Below, piece by piece: positions 47,538-57,097 of a stretch of 64,000 bases of DNA. Both the position numbers and the translations under genes were made by a program. Each line of letters begins with the position of its first letter. Positions within the stretch are counted from its first letter, which is position 1. The stretch comes from Azospirillum picis (GTDB lineage Bacteria; Pseudomonadota; Alphaproteobacteria; Azospirillales; Azospirillaceae), in the NCBI RefSeq assembly GCF_017876115.1, contig NZ_JAGINO010000016.1, forward strand, positions 62,001-126,000. The letters are read 5' to 3'. The notes under the pieces are model-generated. The model had not been told where the DNA came from and did not search any database. It saw only the letters and a program-made list of their open reading frames with translations.

Positions 47538-47966
47538 TCAAGCGCGGGTTTTGTCTTCAGGCAGAGCTTCAGGCGGCTGGATCGGCGCGGCTGTATCGAA
47601 ACGGGCCTCCTCGGCCTTGTAGAAGTACTGGCTGGCCACCAGCCAACCCTTCAACGGTCGCAAGGGCGGAATACAGGTCAGCAACAGGAACGGCAGGGTC
47701 GTGACGACATGTACCCAGTAAGGGGGTTCAAACCTTACCTCGATCCAAAGCGCCAGGATGACCGTGGGGATGCAGGCGAAGCAGATGACGAAGAAGGCGG
47801 GACCGTCAGCCGGATCGGCGTAGGAGTAGTCCAGTCCGCAGACCTCGCAGTGGGAGCGCAGCTTCAGGAAGCCGCTGAACAGATGCCCCTGGCCGCAGCG
47901 TGGGCAGCGACCACGCACGCCGGTGCTCAGAGGGGGAAGAGGCGGCCACTCCTGTGCGGATGACAT
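47538..47966 (-). CDS. DUF983 family membrane protein
   Basis: This 142-residue protein has a treble zinc-ribbon-like start (RGRCPRCGQGHLF, then CEVCGLDYS) followed by two membrane helices (GPAFFVICFACIPTVILALW, VHVVTTLPFLLLTCIPPLRP). DUF983 proteins are conserved in alphaproteobacteria and near cytochrome oxidase genes in some genomes; no role is proven. The ATG at 47966 follows GAAGGAAC. An ATG 39 bases upstream in frame is an alternative. Confidence 0.88.
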   Translation of the reverse strand: MSSAQEWPPLPPLSTGVRGRCPRCGQGHLFSGFLKLRSHCEVCGLDYSYADPADGPAFFVICFACIPTVILALWIEVRFEPPYWVHVVTTLPFLLLTCIPPLRPLKGWLVASQYFYKAEEARFDTAAPIQPPEALPEDKTRA

Positions 47967-48015
47967 CGCATGTTCCTTCGGGGCAAAAGCAGGCAATTGC
48001 TGCATGCAATGCGGC

Positions 48016-48047
48016 ATTATATGCTCAATTACGGCATACAATGTCAA
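48016..48047 (-). promoter_or_regulatory. Candidate promoter for the DUF983 gene
   Basis: On the minus strand TTGACA (48047-48042) and TATAAT (48021-48016) are both perfect sigma-70 hexamers, spaced 20 bases apart, longer than usual; CATATA two bases earlier gives 18. The whole 47980-48075 stretch is unusually A+T-rich for this genome. The DUF983 ATG lies about 50 bases downstream. Confidence 0.5.
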
Positions 48048-48184
48048 CAGAAATCCATGCAATATGCGGTCAAGATTCATACAACCTTGGAGCACAGGGC
48101 ACGTGCCACCGGCCCTCATCTCTGGCCGTCACCTCCAGCCGTCCTATCGAGCCGCCCTCCTTCTCCGAAGGCGGCGACCGCGAT

Positions 48185-49069
48185 TCAGCTCTGGAAGACG
48201 GCGAGGTTGTCGATGAGCCAGTCGTGCAGCGTGCGCGGATCGCTGCCGGTTAACTCACGGACGGTCGCGGTCGTCTCGCTAAGCGCGGAGTCCCGGAACA
48301 TCTGGTCGAGCCCGGTCAGCAGATCAGCGATGAGCGGCGATAGGCCGCTGCCGAGCAGTGCGGCATGCTGCTCCTCAAGTGTACGGCTTCCATAGTTGAT
48401 CCGGCGCCCCAGCAGGGCCGAGAGCTCCTGCGCGATCTCCTGCATGGTCCAGGCCCGCGCACCCGTCAGATGGTAGGCCCGCTGGGAGTGGGGATGGACC
48501 TTCTCCAATAGCGCGACCCGCGCCACTTTCGCTATGTCGCGCGTGTCGATGAAATTGACCCGCCCCTGGGTCGCCGCACCCGCCCAGGCACCGCCGGCGA
48601 TCTGGGGACCTGAGCGCTTCAGCACGTCGAAGAAGGCCGATGGCCGCAGGACCGTCGCGGCTATCGCCTGACGGGCAAGGTGCGCCTCGATCTTCATGTG
48701 CCAGGCGAACGGAGTCAGCCGGGTCGCAGGGCAGAGCGCCGAGAGCTTGACGATGTGCCGCACGTTGGCGGCAACGGCGGCATCGATGAGCGCGACCTCG
48801 TTTTCCACCTGTCGGGGCGAGGTGCCATGTGCCAGGAACAGCCGCTCGGCACCGCGAAGGGCGTGCCACAAGGTTTCGGGCCGGTCGAAATCGATTGCCG
48901 CGACGGCTACGCCCTCCGGCAGCGTCGCCGTCCTGGGATCGCGGGTCAGCGCGATGGTTTCGACCGGGTCGGACGCGAGAAGACTGATCAGGGTGGCCCC
49001 GACACGTCCGGTCGCACCGGCTATCGCGATCCGCGGGCCGCTTGTGCCCGAATGGTGATCTGCAGACAT
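48185..49069 (-). CDS. NmrA-type NAD(P)-binding protein
   Basis: This 294-residue atypical short-chain dehydrogenase has the dinucleotide motif IAGATGRVGATLISLL (GxxGxxG), LTRDPRTATLPEGVAVAAID, FLAHGTSPRQVENEVALIDA and FIDTRDIAKVARVALLE. It fits the NmrA/YtfG group, which includes redox sensors and quinone reductases. Its G+C is a little lower than neighbours and its codon use less extreme, which could mean acquisition. It is monocistronic as far as visible. Confidence 0.85.
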   Translation of the reverse strand: MSADHHSGTSGPRIAIAGATGRVGATLISLLASDPVETIALTRDPRTATLPEGVAVAAIDFDRPETLWHALRGAERLFLAHGTSPRQVENEVALIDAAVAANVRHIVKLSALCPATRLTPFAWHMKIEAHLARQAIAATVLRPSAFFDVLKRSGPQIAGGAWAGAATQGRVNFIDTRDIAKVARVALLEKVHPHSQRAYHLTGARAWTMQEIAQELSALLGRRINYGSRTLEEQHAALLGSGLSPLIADLLTGLDQMFRDSALSETTATVRELTGSDPRTLHDWLIDNLAVFQS

Positions 49070-49568
49070 CTTACCTTCCCGTCGGTTCGGTTCATGTTAG
49101 GATCGGGTGGCCCCGCCCATCCGACTGACGGGCTACCGGTATGAGCAGGCCGGGGACGGCTCGCCGGGCACCGGTGCCGGAACGCGGTGAACTGTGCGTC
49201 CGTATGTCCCGGCGGGCGTCGCGCCGTCCGGTGCCGCCTGGGTCAGTCCGCAAGACAGGTGGGTCAGCCCCATCCCTTGCCACGCATGGTGCCCCAGGAT
49301 CCCGAAGTGGACGATCGTACCTAGGTATGGGTGGAGGGGCTGGAAACGCGCACGGCCAAGGGGACGCGGAGCAAGGCTCCGACGGGACGGCGGTTCCGGG
49401 GCGGGCGGGGGCTTGCGCCTGCTGTGGGGCGTCCCACATAGCTGCGCAGGACAGACCACGCAATATCCCATCACCGTGCTGCGTTATCGGCGGTGGGAAT
49501 TTGCCGGCCGACACGCTAAGACTATCGGCTTGTCCACCCGCACCGATTCATGAGCCCCGGAGAACGCG
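49070..49568. other. 500-base spacer without a convincing gene
   Basis: This gap lies between the NmrA-type gene and the YgiQ gene, which are read divergently. A minus-strand frame of about 110 codons (49133-49474) is open, but has no ribosome-binding site, atypical codon use and no recognisable domain. It may be a decayed gene. The last 60 bases before the YgiQ start carry the likely ribosome-binding site CCCGGAGAACGCG. Confidence 0.45.
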
Positions 49569-51722
49569 ATGCTCGCGGCCCCCAACCTGTTCGCCGACCG
49601 CCCCGACCGGAGCGTGCGCCCGAAGGCGGCGCCCTTCCTGCCGATGTCGCGTGCGGAGATGGACCGGCTGGGCTGGGACCAGTGCGATGTCATCGTGGTC
49701 ACCGGCGACGCCTATATCGACCACCCCAGCTTCGGCATGGCGATCATCGGCCGGTTGCTGGAGGCGCAGGGACTGCGCGTCGGCATCATCGCCCAGCCGG
49801 ACTGGAGCAGCGCCGAGCCGTTCAAGGTGCTGGGCAAGCCGCGGCTGTTCTGGGGGGTGACCGGCGGCAACATGGACTCGATGGTCAACCACTACACGGC
49901 CGACCGTCGCCTGCGCCACAACGACAGCTACACCCCCAACGACGAGGGCGGCAAGCGCCCCGACCGCGCCGTCATCGTCTATTCCCAGCGCTGCCGCGAA
50001 GCGTACAAGGACGTTCCCATCGTGCTGGGCGGCATCGAGGCGTCCTTGCGCCGTATCGCCCAGTACGACCATTGGAGCGAGAAGATCCGCCGCTCCGTCC
50101 TGGTCGATTCGAAGGCTGACATGCTGGTCTACGGCAATGCCGAGCGTGCGATCATCGAGATCGCGCGCCGTGCGCGCGCCGGTGAATCGCCCAAGGAGAT
50201 GACCGACATCCGCGGCACCGCCATCATGCGGTCGGCGGTGCCGGAGGGCTGGAGCGTCATCGACAGCAGCTCGATCGACGATCCGTCCGCGCCGGTGTCG
50301 CCACGGGCGCCGGGGGCCGACCGCATGGCGGTGCGGCTGCCCAGCTTCGAGCAGGTGACCGCCGACAAGGTGCTCTATGCCCACGCCAGCCGCGTCCTGC
50401 ACCAGGAGAGCAATCCCGGCAACGCCCGCGCGCTCGTCCAGCGCCACGGCGACCGCGAGGTGTGGCTGAACCCGCCGCCGATCCCGCTGGAAATGAACGA
50501 GATGGACGGCGTCTACGACCTGCCCTATGCCCGGGCGCCCCACCCGTCCTACGGCGATGCGCGCATCCCGGCCTGGGAGATGATCCGCTTCTCGGTCAAC
50601 ATCATGCGCGGCTGCTTCGGCGGCTGCTCCTTCTGCTCGATCACCGAGCATGAGGGGCGCATCATCCAGAGCCGGTCGGAAGGCTCCATCCTGCGCGAGA
50701 TCGAGCAGATCCGCGACAAGACCAAGGGCTTCACCGGCGTCATCTCCGACATGGGCGGGCCGACCGCCAACATGTACCGCCTCGCCTGCAAGGACAAGGA
50801 GACGGAGTCGGTCTGCCGCCGCCCGTCCTGCGTCTTCCCCGACATCTGCAAGAACCTGAACACCGACCATTCCTCGCTGGTCCAGCTCTACCGCAAGGCC
50901 CGCGCGGTGCCGGGCGTGAAGAAGATCCACATCGCCTCGGGCCTGCGCTACGACATCGCCGTGCGCAGCCCGGAATACATCAAGGAGCTGGTGACCCATC
51001 ACGTCGGCGGCTACCTGAAGATCGCGCCGGAGCACACCGAACCGGGCCCGCTGTCGAAGATGATGAAGCCCGGAATGGGCGCCTACGACGACTTCAAGCG
51101 GATGTTCGACAAGGCGGCCAAGGAAGCCGGCAAGAAGCTCTACCTGATCCCCTACTTCATCGCCGCCCATCCCGGCACCACCGACGAGGACATGATGAAC
51201 CTCGCCCTGTGGCTGAAACGGAACGGCTTCAAGGCCGACCAGGTGCAGACCTTCCTGCCGTCGCCGATGTCGCTGGCGACCGCCATGTATCACAGCGAGC
51301 GCAACCCGCTGCGTCCGGTCCGCCGCGTCGGTTCGGAGATGGTGTCCTCGGCCAAGGGATTGAAGCAGCGCCGTCTGCACAAGGCGTTCCTGCGCTACCA
51401 CGACCCGGAGAACTGGCCGATCCTGCGCGAGGCGCTGAAGCGCATGGGCCGCGACGACCTGATCGGTCCGGGAGAGCACCAGTTGATCCCGGCCTGGCAG
51501 CCGGTCGGCGCCACCGCCAAGCCGCGCGACCATGCGGCCAAGCCGGGGGCGCAGAAGGGGCCGAAGGGTAAGGCCTTCCTGACCCAGCAGGCCGGCCAGG
51601 GACGGCGGATGGTGCCGCCGGTGGCGAAGCCGGCCGCTCCCAAGGCCACCGGCAAGCCGGCGCCCTCCTCGGCGACGCCTTCGGGAATGAAGCCGCGCCA
51701 GACCAACCTGAAGGGGCGCTGA
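49569..51722 (+). CDS. YgiQ family radical SAM protein
   Basis: This 717-residue protein is a YgiQ-type radical SAM enzyme. It has the N-terminal UPF0313 region (LGWDQCDVIVVTGDAYIDHP, PVSR-like FWGVTGGNMDSMVNHYTADR), the [4Fe-4S] motif CFGGCSFC (Cys349, Cys353, Cys356), GPTANMYRLAC, IASGLRYDIAV and YLKIAPEHTE. The C-terminal part is Lys/Pro/Ala-rich and disordered. The reaction is unknown. GGAGAACGCG precedes the ATG. It is the best candidate for the native start, matching the family. Confidence 0.93.
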   Translation: MLAAPNLFADRPDRSVRPKAAPFLPMSRAEMDRLGWDQCDVIVVTGDAYIDHPSFGMAIIGRLLEAQGLRVGIIAQPDWSSAEPFKVLGKPRLFWGVTGGNMDSMVNHYTADRRLRHNDSYTPNDEGGKRPDRAVIVYSQRCREAYKDVPIVLGGIEASLRRIAQYDHWSEKIRRSVLVDSKADMLVYGNAERAIIEIARRARAGESPKEMTDIRGTAIMRSAVPEGWSVIDSSSIDDPSAPVSPRAPGADRMAVRLPSFEQVTADKVLYAHASRVLHQESNPGNARALVQRHGDREVWLNPPPIPLEMNEMDGVYDLPYARAPHPSYGDARIPAWEMIRFSVNIMRGCFGGCSFCSITEHEGRIIQSRSEGSILREIEQIRDKTKGFTGVISDMGGPTANMYRLACKDKETESVCRRPSCVFPDICKNLNTDHSSLVQLYRKARAVPGVKKIHIASGLRYDIAVRSPEYIKELVTHHVGGYLKIAPEHTEPGPLSKMMKPGMGAYDDFKRMFDKAAKEAGKKLYLIPYFIAAHPGTTDEDMMNLALWLKRNGFKADQVQTFLPSPMSLATAMYHSERNPLRPVRRVGSEMVSSAKGLKQRRLHKAFLRYHDPENWPILREALKRMGRDDLIGPGEHQLIPAWQPVGATAKPRDHAAKPGAQKGPKGKAFLTQQAGQGRRMVPPVAKPAAPKATGKPAPSSATPSGMKPRQTNLKGR

Positions 51723-51749
51723 CGGCACCGCGCCATTACCAAAGAGGTA

Positions 51750-51778
51750 TTGGCGAGCCGCGGCGGCTTTGTTATACG
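51750..51778 (+). promoter_or_regulatory. Possible sigma-70 promoter upstream of the ABC exporter
   Basis: TTGGCG (51750-51755) and TATACG (51773-51778) are separated by 17 bases in a relatively A+T-rich stretch following the YgiQ gene. The ABC exporter ATG is about 240 bases downstream, so a long leader would result. Confidence 0.4.
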
Positions 51779-52018
51779 AGTATCCCTTTTTCACATCCTG
51801 GCCGGTCGGGAGGCTGCATGCGTATGAAGTGCCTGCTGAACGCTCCCACCCCGGCCAGCAGCTTCCGTCCGGGCCGCCACTTCTAGGCTCCGGCTGGGTG
51901 CGGCTGCGACAAGCCCCCCACCACTCCAAACACCTCCTTCAGAACGGCGGCACCAGCCGCCGTGATGCCTGCGTGCCTGCGCGCCGGCCCTGCTCCGGTT
52001 TGAAAGCCGGTTGGAATC

Positions 52019-53821
52019 ATGGCTCAGAAACGCCCCCCGCGCGCGGATGCGATCCGCAGCGTCCTCGCCTTCACGTTCCGCCACTGGCGGCGCCAAGCAC
52101 CGCTGGCGGCGGGGATCGCCGGCGCCATCGCGCTCGCGACCCTGGCCGACGTCTTCATGCCGCTGTTCGCCGGCCGCCTCGTCGATGCGCTGACCCTGCT
52201 GCCGAACGACCGCGACGCCGCCCTGGAATCGGCTCTGGCCGCCTTCGCCGCCATGGTCGGGCTCGGTGCCGGCATGGTCGTGATGCGCCATGTCGCCTGG
52301 AGCGGCGTCATTCCGCTGACCCTGCGCATCATGAGGGATGTCGGCCAGGACAGCTTCCACCGGGTCCAGCGCTTTTCCACCGACTGGCATGCCAACAGCT
52401 TTGCCGGGTCAGTGGTGCGCAAGATCACCCGCGGCATGTGGGCGCTCGACACCCTGAACGACACGCTGCTGCTGGCCCTGTGGCCATCGCTGGTGGTGCT
52501 GTTCGGCACCATGCTGGTGCTGGGGCTCCACTGGCCGGCCATGGGGCTGGTCATTGCGCTCGGCACCACGGTCTACATCGGCATGACGGTGATGTTCTCG
52601 ACGCTCTACATCGCGCCGGCCGCCCGGCTGTCCAATGCCTGGGACACCAGGATGGGCGGTACGCTGGCCGACGCGGTCGGCTGCAACGCGGTGGTCAAGG
52701 CGTTCGGCGCGGAATCGCGTGAGGACGACCGCTTCGCCGGCGTTCTGGGCAAGTGGAGCCGGCGCACCGCCCGCACCTGGACCCGTCACACCCGCCACAG
52801 CACCGTGCAGCTTGCGGTGCTGCTGCTGATCCGCAGCTCCGTGGTGGCGACCGCGCTTTGGCTGTGGTGGCGCGGCCAGGCGACGCCGGGCGACGTCGCC
52901 TATGTGCTGACCACCTATTTCGTCGTGCACGGCTACCTGCGCGATATCGGCATGCACATCAACCATCTCCAGCGCTCCGTCAACGAGATGGAGGAACTGG
53001 TGGCCATCCATGCCGAACCGCTCGGCGTCGAGGACCGGCCGGACGCGGCCCCCATCCGCATCGGCAAGGGCGAGGTGCGCTTCGACCATGTGACCTTCCG
53101 CTATGGCGGCCACACGACGCCGCTCTACCACGACCTGTCGCTGACCATCCCGGCCGGACAGCGCGTCGGGCTGGTCGGGCCGTCGGGGTCGGGCAAGACC
53201 ACCTTCGTCAAGCTGATCCAGCGGCTCTACGACGTGACCGACGGCCGTATCCTCATCGACGGACAGAGCGTGGCCGGGGCGACCCAGCAGTCTCTGCGCT
53301 CCCACATCGCCATCGTCCCGCAGGAGCCGATCCTGTTCCACCGCACGCTGGCGGAGAACATCGCCTATGGCCGGCCCGACGCCACCATGGAGGAGATCGA
53401 ACAGGCGGCGCGGCTGGCCAACGCCCACGACTTCATCGCCCGCCTGCCGAAGGGCTACGCCACGCTGGTCGGGGAACGCGGCATCAAGCTGTCCGGCGGC
53501 GAGCGCCAGCGGGTGGCCATCGCCCGCGCCTTCCTGGCCGATGCCCCGATCCTGATCATGGACGAAGCCACCTCCAGCCTGGATTCCGAATCCGAAGCGC
53601 TGATCCAGGAGGCGATCGAACGGCTGATGCAGGGACGGACCGCGATCGTCATCGCCCACCGGCTGTCCACCGTGCGGACGCTCGACCGCATCCTGGTCTT
53701 CAACCATGGCCGGGTGGTGGAGGACGGCAGCCATGCCGCCCTGATGCATCGGACAGGCGGGCTGTACCGCCGCCTGTTCGAACAGCAATCGGCTCCCCCG
53801 CCGCTTCGCATGAACGGGTGA
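52019..53821 (+). CDS. ABC exporter, fused membrane and ATPase domains
   Basis: This 600-residue half-transporter has six predicted membrane helices (to about residue 310), then a full ATPase domain. Motifs seen are Walker A VGPSGSGKTT, Q-loop IVPQEPILFHRTLAENIAYG, signature LSGGERQRVAIARAF, Walker B LIMDEATSSLD, and the switch histidine in IAHRLSTVRTLD. It forms a homodimer or a heterodimer with a distant partner and exports a hydrophobic or lipid-like substrate in the MsbA/LmrA manner. The substrate is unknown. The ATG at 52019 has no strong ribosome-binding site. Confidence 0.92.
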   Translation: MAQKRPPRADAIRSVLAFTFRHWRRQAPLAAGIAGAIALATLADVFMPLFAGRLVDALTLLPNDRDAALESALAAFAAMVGLGAGMVVMRHVAWSGVIPLTLRIMRDVGQDSFHRVQRFSTDWHANSFAGSVVRKITRGMWALDTLNDTLLLALWPSLVVLFGTMLVLGLHWPAMGLVIALGTTVYIGMTVMFSTLYIAPAARLSNAWDTRMGGTLADAVGCNAVVKAFGAESREDDRFAGVLGKWSRRTARTWTRHTRHSTVQLAVLLLIRSSVVATALWLWWRGQATPGDVAYVLTTYFVVHGYLRDIGMHINHLQRSVNEMEELVAIHAEPLGVEDRPDAAPIRIGKGEVRFDHVTFRYGGHTTPLYHDLSLTIPAGQRVGLVGPSGSGKTTFVKLIQRLYDVTDGRILIDGQSVAGATQQSLRSHIAIVPQEPILFHRTLAENIAYGRPDATMEEIEQAARLANAHDFIARLPKGYATLVGERGIKLSGGERQRVAIARAFLADAPILIMDEATSSLDSESEALIQEAIERLMQGRTAIVIAHRLSTVRTLDRILVFNHGRVVEDGSHAALMHRTGGLYRRLFEQQSAPPPLRMNG

Positions 53822-53996
53822 GGCGGGTCCCCTCCCCCACTGTCCCAAGGGGGCAACGCCGCGAGGGGCGAAAGGCCAGTGGACGGGTGCGGGGGCCGGC
53901 GTATCTTCCTGCCGGGCGCTCGTGCCGCACCCGCACATGGGCGCCCGCCCCCACCCGCGCGCCCGGCTGGCGCCACACCGTGACCCAGGAGTTTCC

Positions 53997-54854
53997 ATGG
54001 CACAGAACGCAACGGACACGCCCGTCTGGTTCATCACCGGCTGCTCGACCGGTTTCGGCCGCGAACTGGCCCGGCTGGTGCTGGAGCGTGGATGGCGCGT
54101 CGCGGCGACCGCGCGCGACCCCGGCACGCTCGGCGACCTGCTGGCCGGGCATGACGGGCGCGGCCGCGCGGTGGCGCTCGACGTCACCGATCCCGACCAG
54201 GTCGCGCGTGCCGTGCGTGAGACTGAACAGGCGTTCGGGCGGCTGGACGTGGTCGTCAACAATGCCGGCTACGGCTATCTCTCCGCCATCGAGGAGGGCG
54301 AGGACGCCGAGATCCGCGCCATGTTCGAGACCAACGTCTTCGGCCTGGCGGCGGTGACGCGCGCCGTTCTGCCGGGCATGCGGGCGCGGCGCAGCGGCCA
54401 TATCGTCAACATCTCCTCCCAGGGCGGGATGATCGGCTTCCCCGGCTCCGGCTATTACGCCGCCACCAAGTTCGCGGTGGAAGGGCTTTCGGAATCGCTG
54501 TCCAAGGAAGTCGCCCCGCTCGGCATCCGCGTCCTGATCGTGGAGCCCGGCCCGTTCCGCACCGACTGGGCGGGGCGCTCGCTGAAACAGTCGGCGACAT
54601 GGATCGACGATTACGAGCAGACCGCCGGCACGCGGCGCAAGCAGGTCTCCGGTTACAGCGGCAAGCAGCCCGGCGACCCGGTGCGGGCGGCCGAGGCGAT
54701 CATCACGGCCGTGACGGCGCCGAACCCGCCGCTGCGCCTCGTGCTCGGCCGCCCGGCCCTGGAGGGCGTGCGCGGCAAGCTGCGCTCGGTGCTCGACGAG
54801 ATCGACGCCTGGGAGGAGACGACGCTCGGTGCCGATTTCCCGGACGCGGGTTGA
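53997..54854 (+). CDS. Short-chain dehydrogenase/reductase
   Basis: This 285-residue SDR has the NAD(P) motif TGCSTGFGRELA, DVTDPDQVARAV, the structural NNAGYG motif, ISSQGG, and the catalytic Tyr-Lys in SGYYAATKFAVEGLSESL. The substrate is unknown; the pattern is typical of classical SDRs that reduce a broad range of carbonyls. AGGAG precedes the ATG. It is convergent with the amidotransferase gene. Confidence 0.92.
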   Translation: MAQNATDTPVWFITGCSTGFGRELARLVLERGWRVAATARDPGTLGDLLAGHDGRGRAVALDVTDPDQVARAVRETEQAFGRLDVVVNNAGYGYLSAIEEGEDAEIRAMFETNVFGLAAVTRAVLPGMRARRSGHIVNISSQGGMIGFPGSGYYAATKFAVEGLSESLSKEVAPLGIRVLIVEPGPFRTDWAGRSLKQSATWIDDYEQTAGTRRKQVSGYSGKQPGDPVRAAEAIITAVTAPNPPLRLVLGRPALEGVRGKLRSVLDEIDAWEETTLGADFPDAG

Positions 54855-54893
54855 GGCGACCGGCGGCCGGTGCGCTCACACGGCACCTTTCCG

Positions 54894-55598
54894 TCAACGC
54901 TGGCCGAGGCCGGCGATCCAGTCGGCGAAGAGGCGGGAGCCGGCGTCGCGGAGCACCGGGCCATGGCGCTTGCTGTCGGCCCTGAGCTGCCGGGGGTCCA
55001 GGCCGGCCGCCGCGATCTCGCAGGCATGGCCGACGAGCCAGCGTTCGATGTCGGCGCCGTCGACCTCGCCATGGAACTGCAATCCGAGTGCGTTCCGCCC
55101 GAGCGAGAATGCCTGATGGGCGCACAGGTCGGTCGAGGCGAGGAGCTCGGCGCCGGCCGGGAGGTCGAAGGTGTCGCCGTGCCAGTGCAGCACCGCCGCA
55201 CCGTCGAGATGGGCGAGTGGAGAGGCGCGCCCCGCCTCGGTCAGCGCGAGCGGTGCCCAGCCGATCTCCTTGCCGGGACCGGGATAGACGCGCGCGCCGA
55301 GGGCGCGCGCCATCAACTGGGCGCCGAGGCAGATGCCGAGCGTGGGAAGGCCGGCCGCCAGCCGCCGCTCCAGGAGCCGCAGCTCGTCGGCGAGGAACGG
55401 GTACCGGTCGTCCTCATAGGCGCCGACCGGCCCGCCAAGCACGACGAGAAGCTGCGCGTCCGATGGGTCGATGCCCTGCAGGTCGTCGATTCCGGCGTCG
55501 TGGACATGCAGCGCATAGCCCGCCCGCCGCAGGATCGGCTCGACGATCCCGAGCCCTTCGAAGGCGATGTGGCGGATGGCGATGGCGGTCGGGGTCAT
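54894..55598 (-). CDS. Class I glutamine amidotransferase-like protein
   Basis: This 234-residue protein has the class I amidotransferase fold with nucleophile cysteine in LGICLGAQL, LVVLGGPVGAYEDDRYPFL, LHWHGDTFDLPAGAELLAST and the histidine-glutamate pair in LQFHGEVDG. It resembles the GuaA-like stand-alone group (YfeJ and relatives), whose substrates are mostly unknown. It is the last gene of the MarR-led minus-strand cluster, 91 bases after the CMD-domain gene. Confidence 0.88.
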   Translation of the reverse strand: MTPTAIAIRHIAFEGLGIVEPILRRAGYALHVHDAGIDDLQGIDPSDAQLLVVLGGPVGAYEDDRYPFLADELRLLERRLAAGLPTLGICLGAQLMARALGARVYPGPGKEIGWAPLALTEAGRASPLAHLDGAAVLHWHGDTFDLPAGAELLASTDLCAHQAFSLGRNALGLQFHGEVDGADIERWLVGHACEIAAAGLDPRQLRADSKRHGPVLRDAGSRLFADWIAGLGQR

Positions 55599-55689
55599 GG
55601 CGGTTCTCCTCGGTGCAGGGTGGTGACGCAGCGTGGTGCGCAGGGCTGATGAAGGCGGCCGGCCGCTTCCGACCGGCCACCTTGCGGCA

Positions 55690-56235
55690 TCAGGCGGTAC
55701 GCGAGAGCTTCACGCCGGGAAAGTCGACCGGGACGTCGAAGGCGACGTTCACGTAGTTGGTGAAGAGGTTCAGCGCGACATGGGCGAGGATCTCGACGAT
55801 CGCCTCGTCGTCGAAGCCCGCGGAGCGCAGGGACTGGACATCCGCGGCATCGATCGCGCCGCGGTTCTCGACCACCTTCACGGCGAAGGCCAGGGCTGCG
55901 GACGCCTTGGGGTCGGCCGAGCGCCCCCGCTGGGCATCCGCCATCTCGGCGGCGGTCGCCCCGGCCTTCTGGCCGAGCAGCGTGTGGGCGGCCAGGCAGT
56001 AGCGGCAGTCGTTGCGGTCGGCGATCGCAACCGCGATCTGCTCGCCGAGCTTGGCGCCGATCGTGCCCTGCCCCAGGGCGCCGAACGACCCCCACATGCT
56101 GGCGAGGGCGGCGGGCGAGTTCGCGACCGCCTTGAACATGTTCGGAACGACGCCGAAGGCGCCCTTGATCCGGTCGAGCGTCGGCTTGACGGCGGCGGAA
56201 GAGGTGGCTGGATCGACGAGGTTGACGTGTGCCAT
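55690..56235 (-). CDS. Carboxymuconolactone decarboxylase/AhpD-like protein
   Basis: This 181-residue protein has the CMD fold: FGVVPNMFKAVANSPAALAS and the redox motif EQIAVAIADRNDCRYCLAAH, with CxxC followed by a histidine four residues on, as in AhpD-type alkylhydroperoxidase partners. It probably reduces peroxides or acts as a thiol redox protein. It sits in a MarR-controlled minus-strand cluster, supporting an oxidative or electrophile stress role. Confidence 0.9.
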   Translation of the reverse strand: MAHVNLVDPATSSAAVKPTLDRIKGAFGVVPNMFKAVANSPAALASMWGSFGALGQGTIGAKLGEQIAVAIADRNDCRYCLAAHTLLGQKAGATAAEMADAQRGRSADPKASAALAFAVKVVENRGAIDAADVQSLRSAGFDDEAIVEILAHVALNLFTNYVNVAFDVPVDFPGVKLSRTA

Positions 56236-56334
56236 GATGCTTTTTCCTTCTCTGGTGCTTGGAGGGGGATTTTCGGGCGGTCCGGCGATGGCAGTCGTCG
56301 GGCCGCTTTCGAGCCGGGACCTGCTTTCCCGGAA

Positions 56335-57054
56335 TTACTTGGCCGGAACGACCTTGCCGGGCAGCGACAGGTTGCCGGACGCGACCTTGTGGACGTCGGT
56401 GACGCACAGGAGCGGCGTGTGCAGGTTGGCGTTGACCCTCAGGCCGGCCGTCACGCCGTCGAACGAGGCGGTGGCGAGGGCGCCGATCCTGTCCAGCGGG
56501 ATGTGCACCTCGACGAGGTCCGCCTTCAGTTCGGTCCTGTATTCCGGGCTGTCGATCAGGATCGGTGCGCCCGGCCACGTCTCGGGCAGCCGGGGTCTGG
56601 TGCCCTCGGGGATGTCCTTCACCTTCAAGCCGCCCGGGCAGGCCTTGTCCTCGTTGAGGACGACCCAGTGCGGGTGCCAGCGGTCCCGGTTCTTCGCACC
56701 CTTGGCGGCGTCGTCGAAGTCGGGGTGGAAGGTGACGGCAAGCGCGACGATGCCCTGGTCGCTCTCGAAGCCGACATCGGAGGAGTTGAGCGACGTCGGC
56801 CAGACATAGGCGTAGACCTCGGACCCTTCGAACTTGCCGGTCGCCGTCGGCGTCGCCTTGCCGGCGTCCGCCCGGACGCGGGTGCTGAAGACCGCGTGGC
56901 CGTGATCGGTGACGATGCGGGTCTCGATGATGTCGAACGAGGCCATGACCGCCTGGTTGCTCGCCGACGTGATCTCGTGCGCGCCGGCCGGGGCCGCGAG
57001 GCAGCAGAGTGCCGCAGCCACGAGGCCGGCGCCCCGTGGTCCATCGATTGTCAT
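56335..57054 (-). CDS. Exported protein of unknown function
   Basis: This 239-residue protein has a signal peptide (GLVAAALCCLAAPAGAHE) and a mature domain with no motif I can name. Segments such as VYAYVWPTSLNSSDVGFESD, HPHWVVLNEDKACPGGLKVK and LHTPLLCVTDVHKVASG suggest a periplasmic beta-rich protein with a likely disulfide (two cysteines in the second half). AAGGAG precedes the ATG. It lies between a MarR regulator and a CMD protein in a minus-strand cluster. Confidence 0.7.
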   Translation of the reverse strand: MTIDGPRGAGLVAAALCCLAAPAGAHEITSASNQAVMASFDIIETRIVTDHGHAVFSTRVRADAGKATPTATGKFEGSEVYAYVWPTSLNSSDVGFESDQGIVALAVTFHPDFDDAAKGAKNRDRWHPHWVVLNEDKACPGGLKVKDIPEGTRPRLPETWPGAPILIDSPEYRTELKADLVEVHIPLDRIGALATASFDGVTAGLRVNANLHTPLLCVTDVHKVASGNLSLPGKVVPAK

Positions 57055-57097
57055 GATCCTGGACTCCTTCTTCTGGTCGTGGTGCTTGGAGTTGCGG

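Noticed and set aside
49133..49474. Minus-strand frame of about 110 codons in the 49-kb spacer
   Set aside because: No ribosome-binding site, atypical composition and no domain; possibly a relic only.
49548..51929. 793-codon antisense frame opposite the YgiQ gene
   Set aside because: Antisense shadow of a clearly recognisable radical SAM gene.
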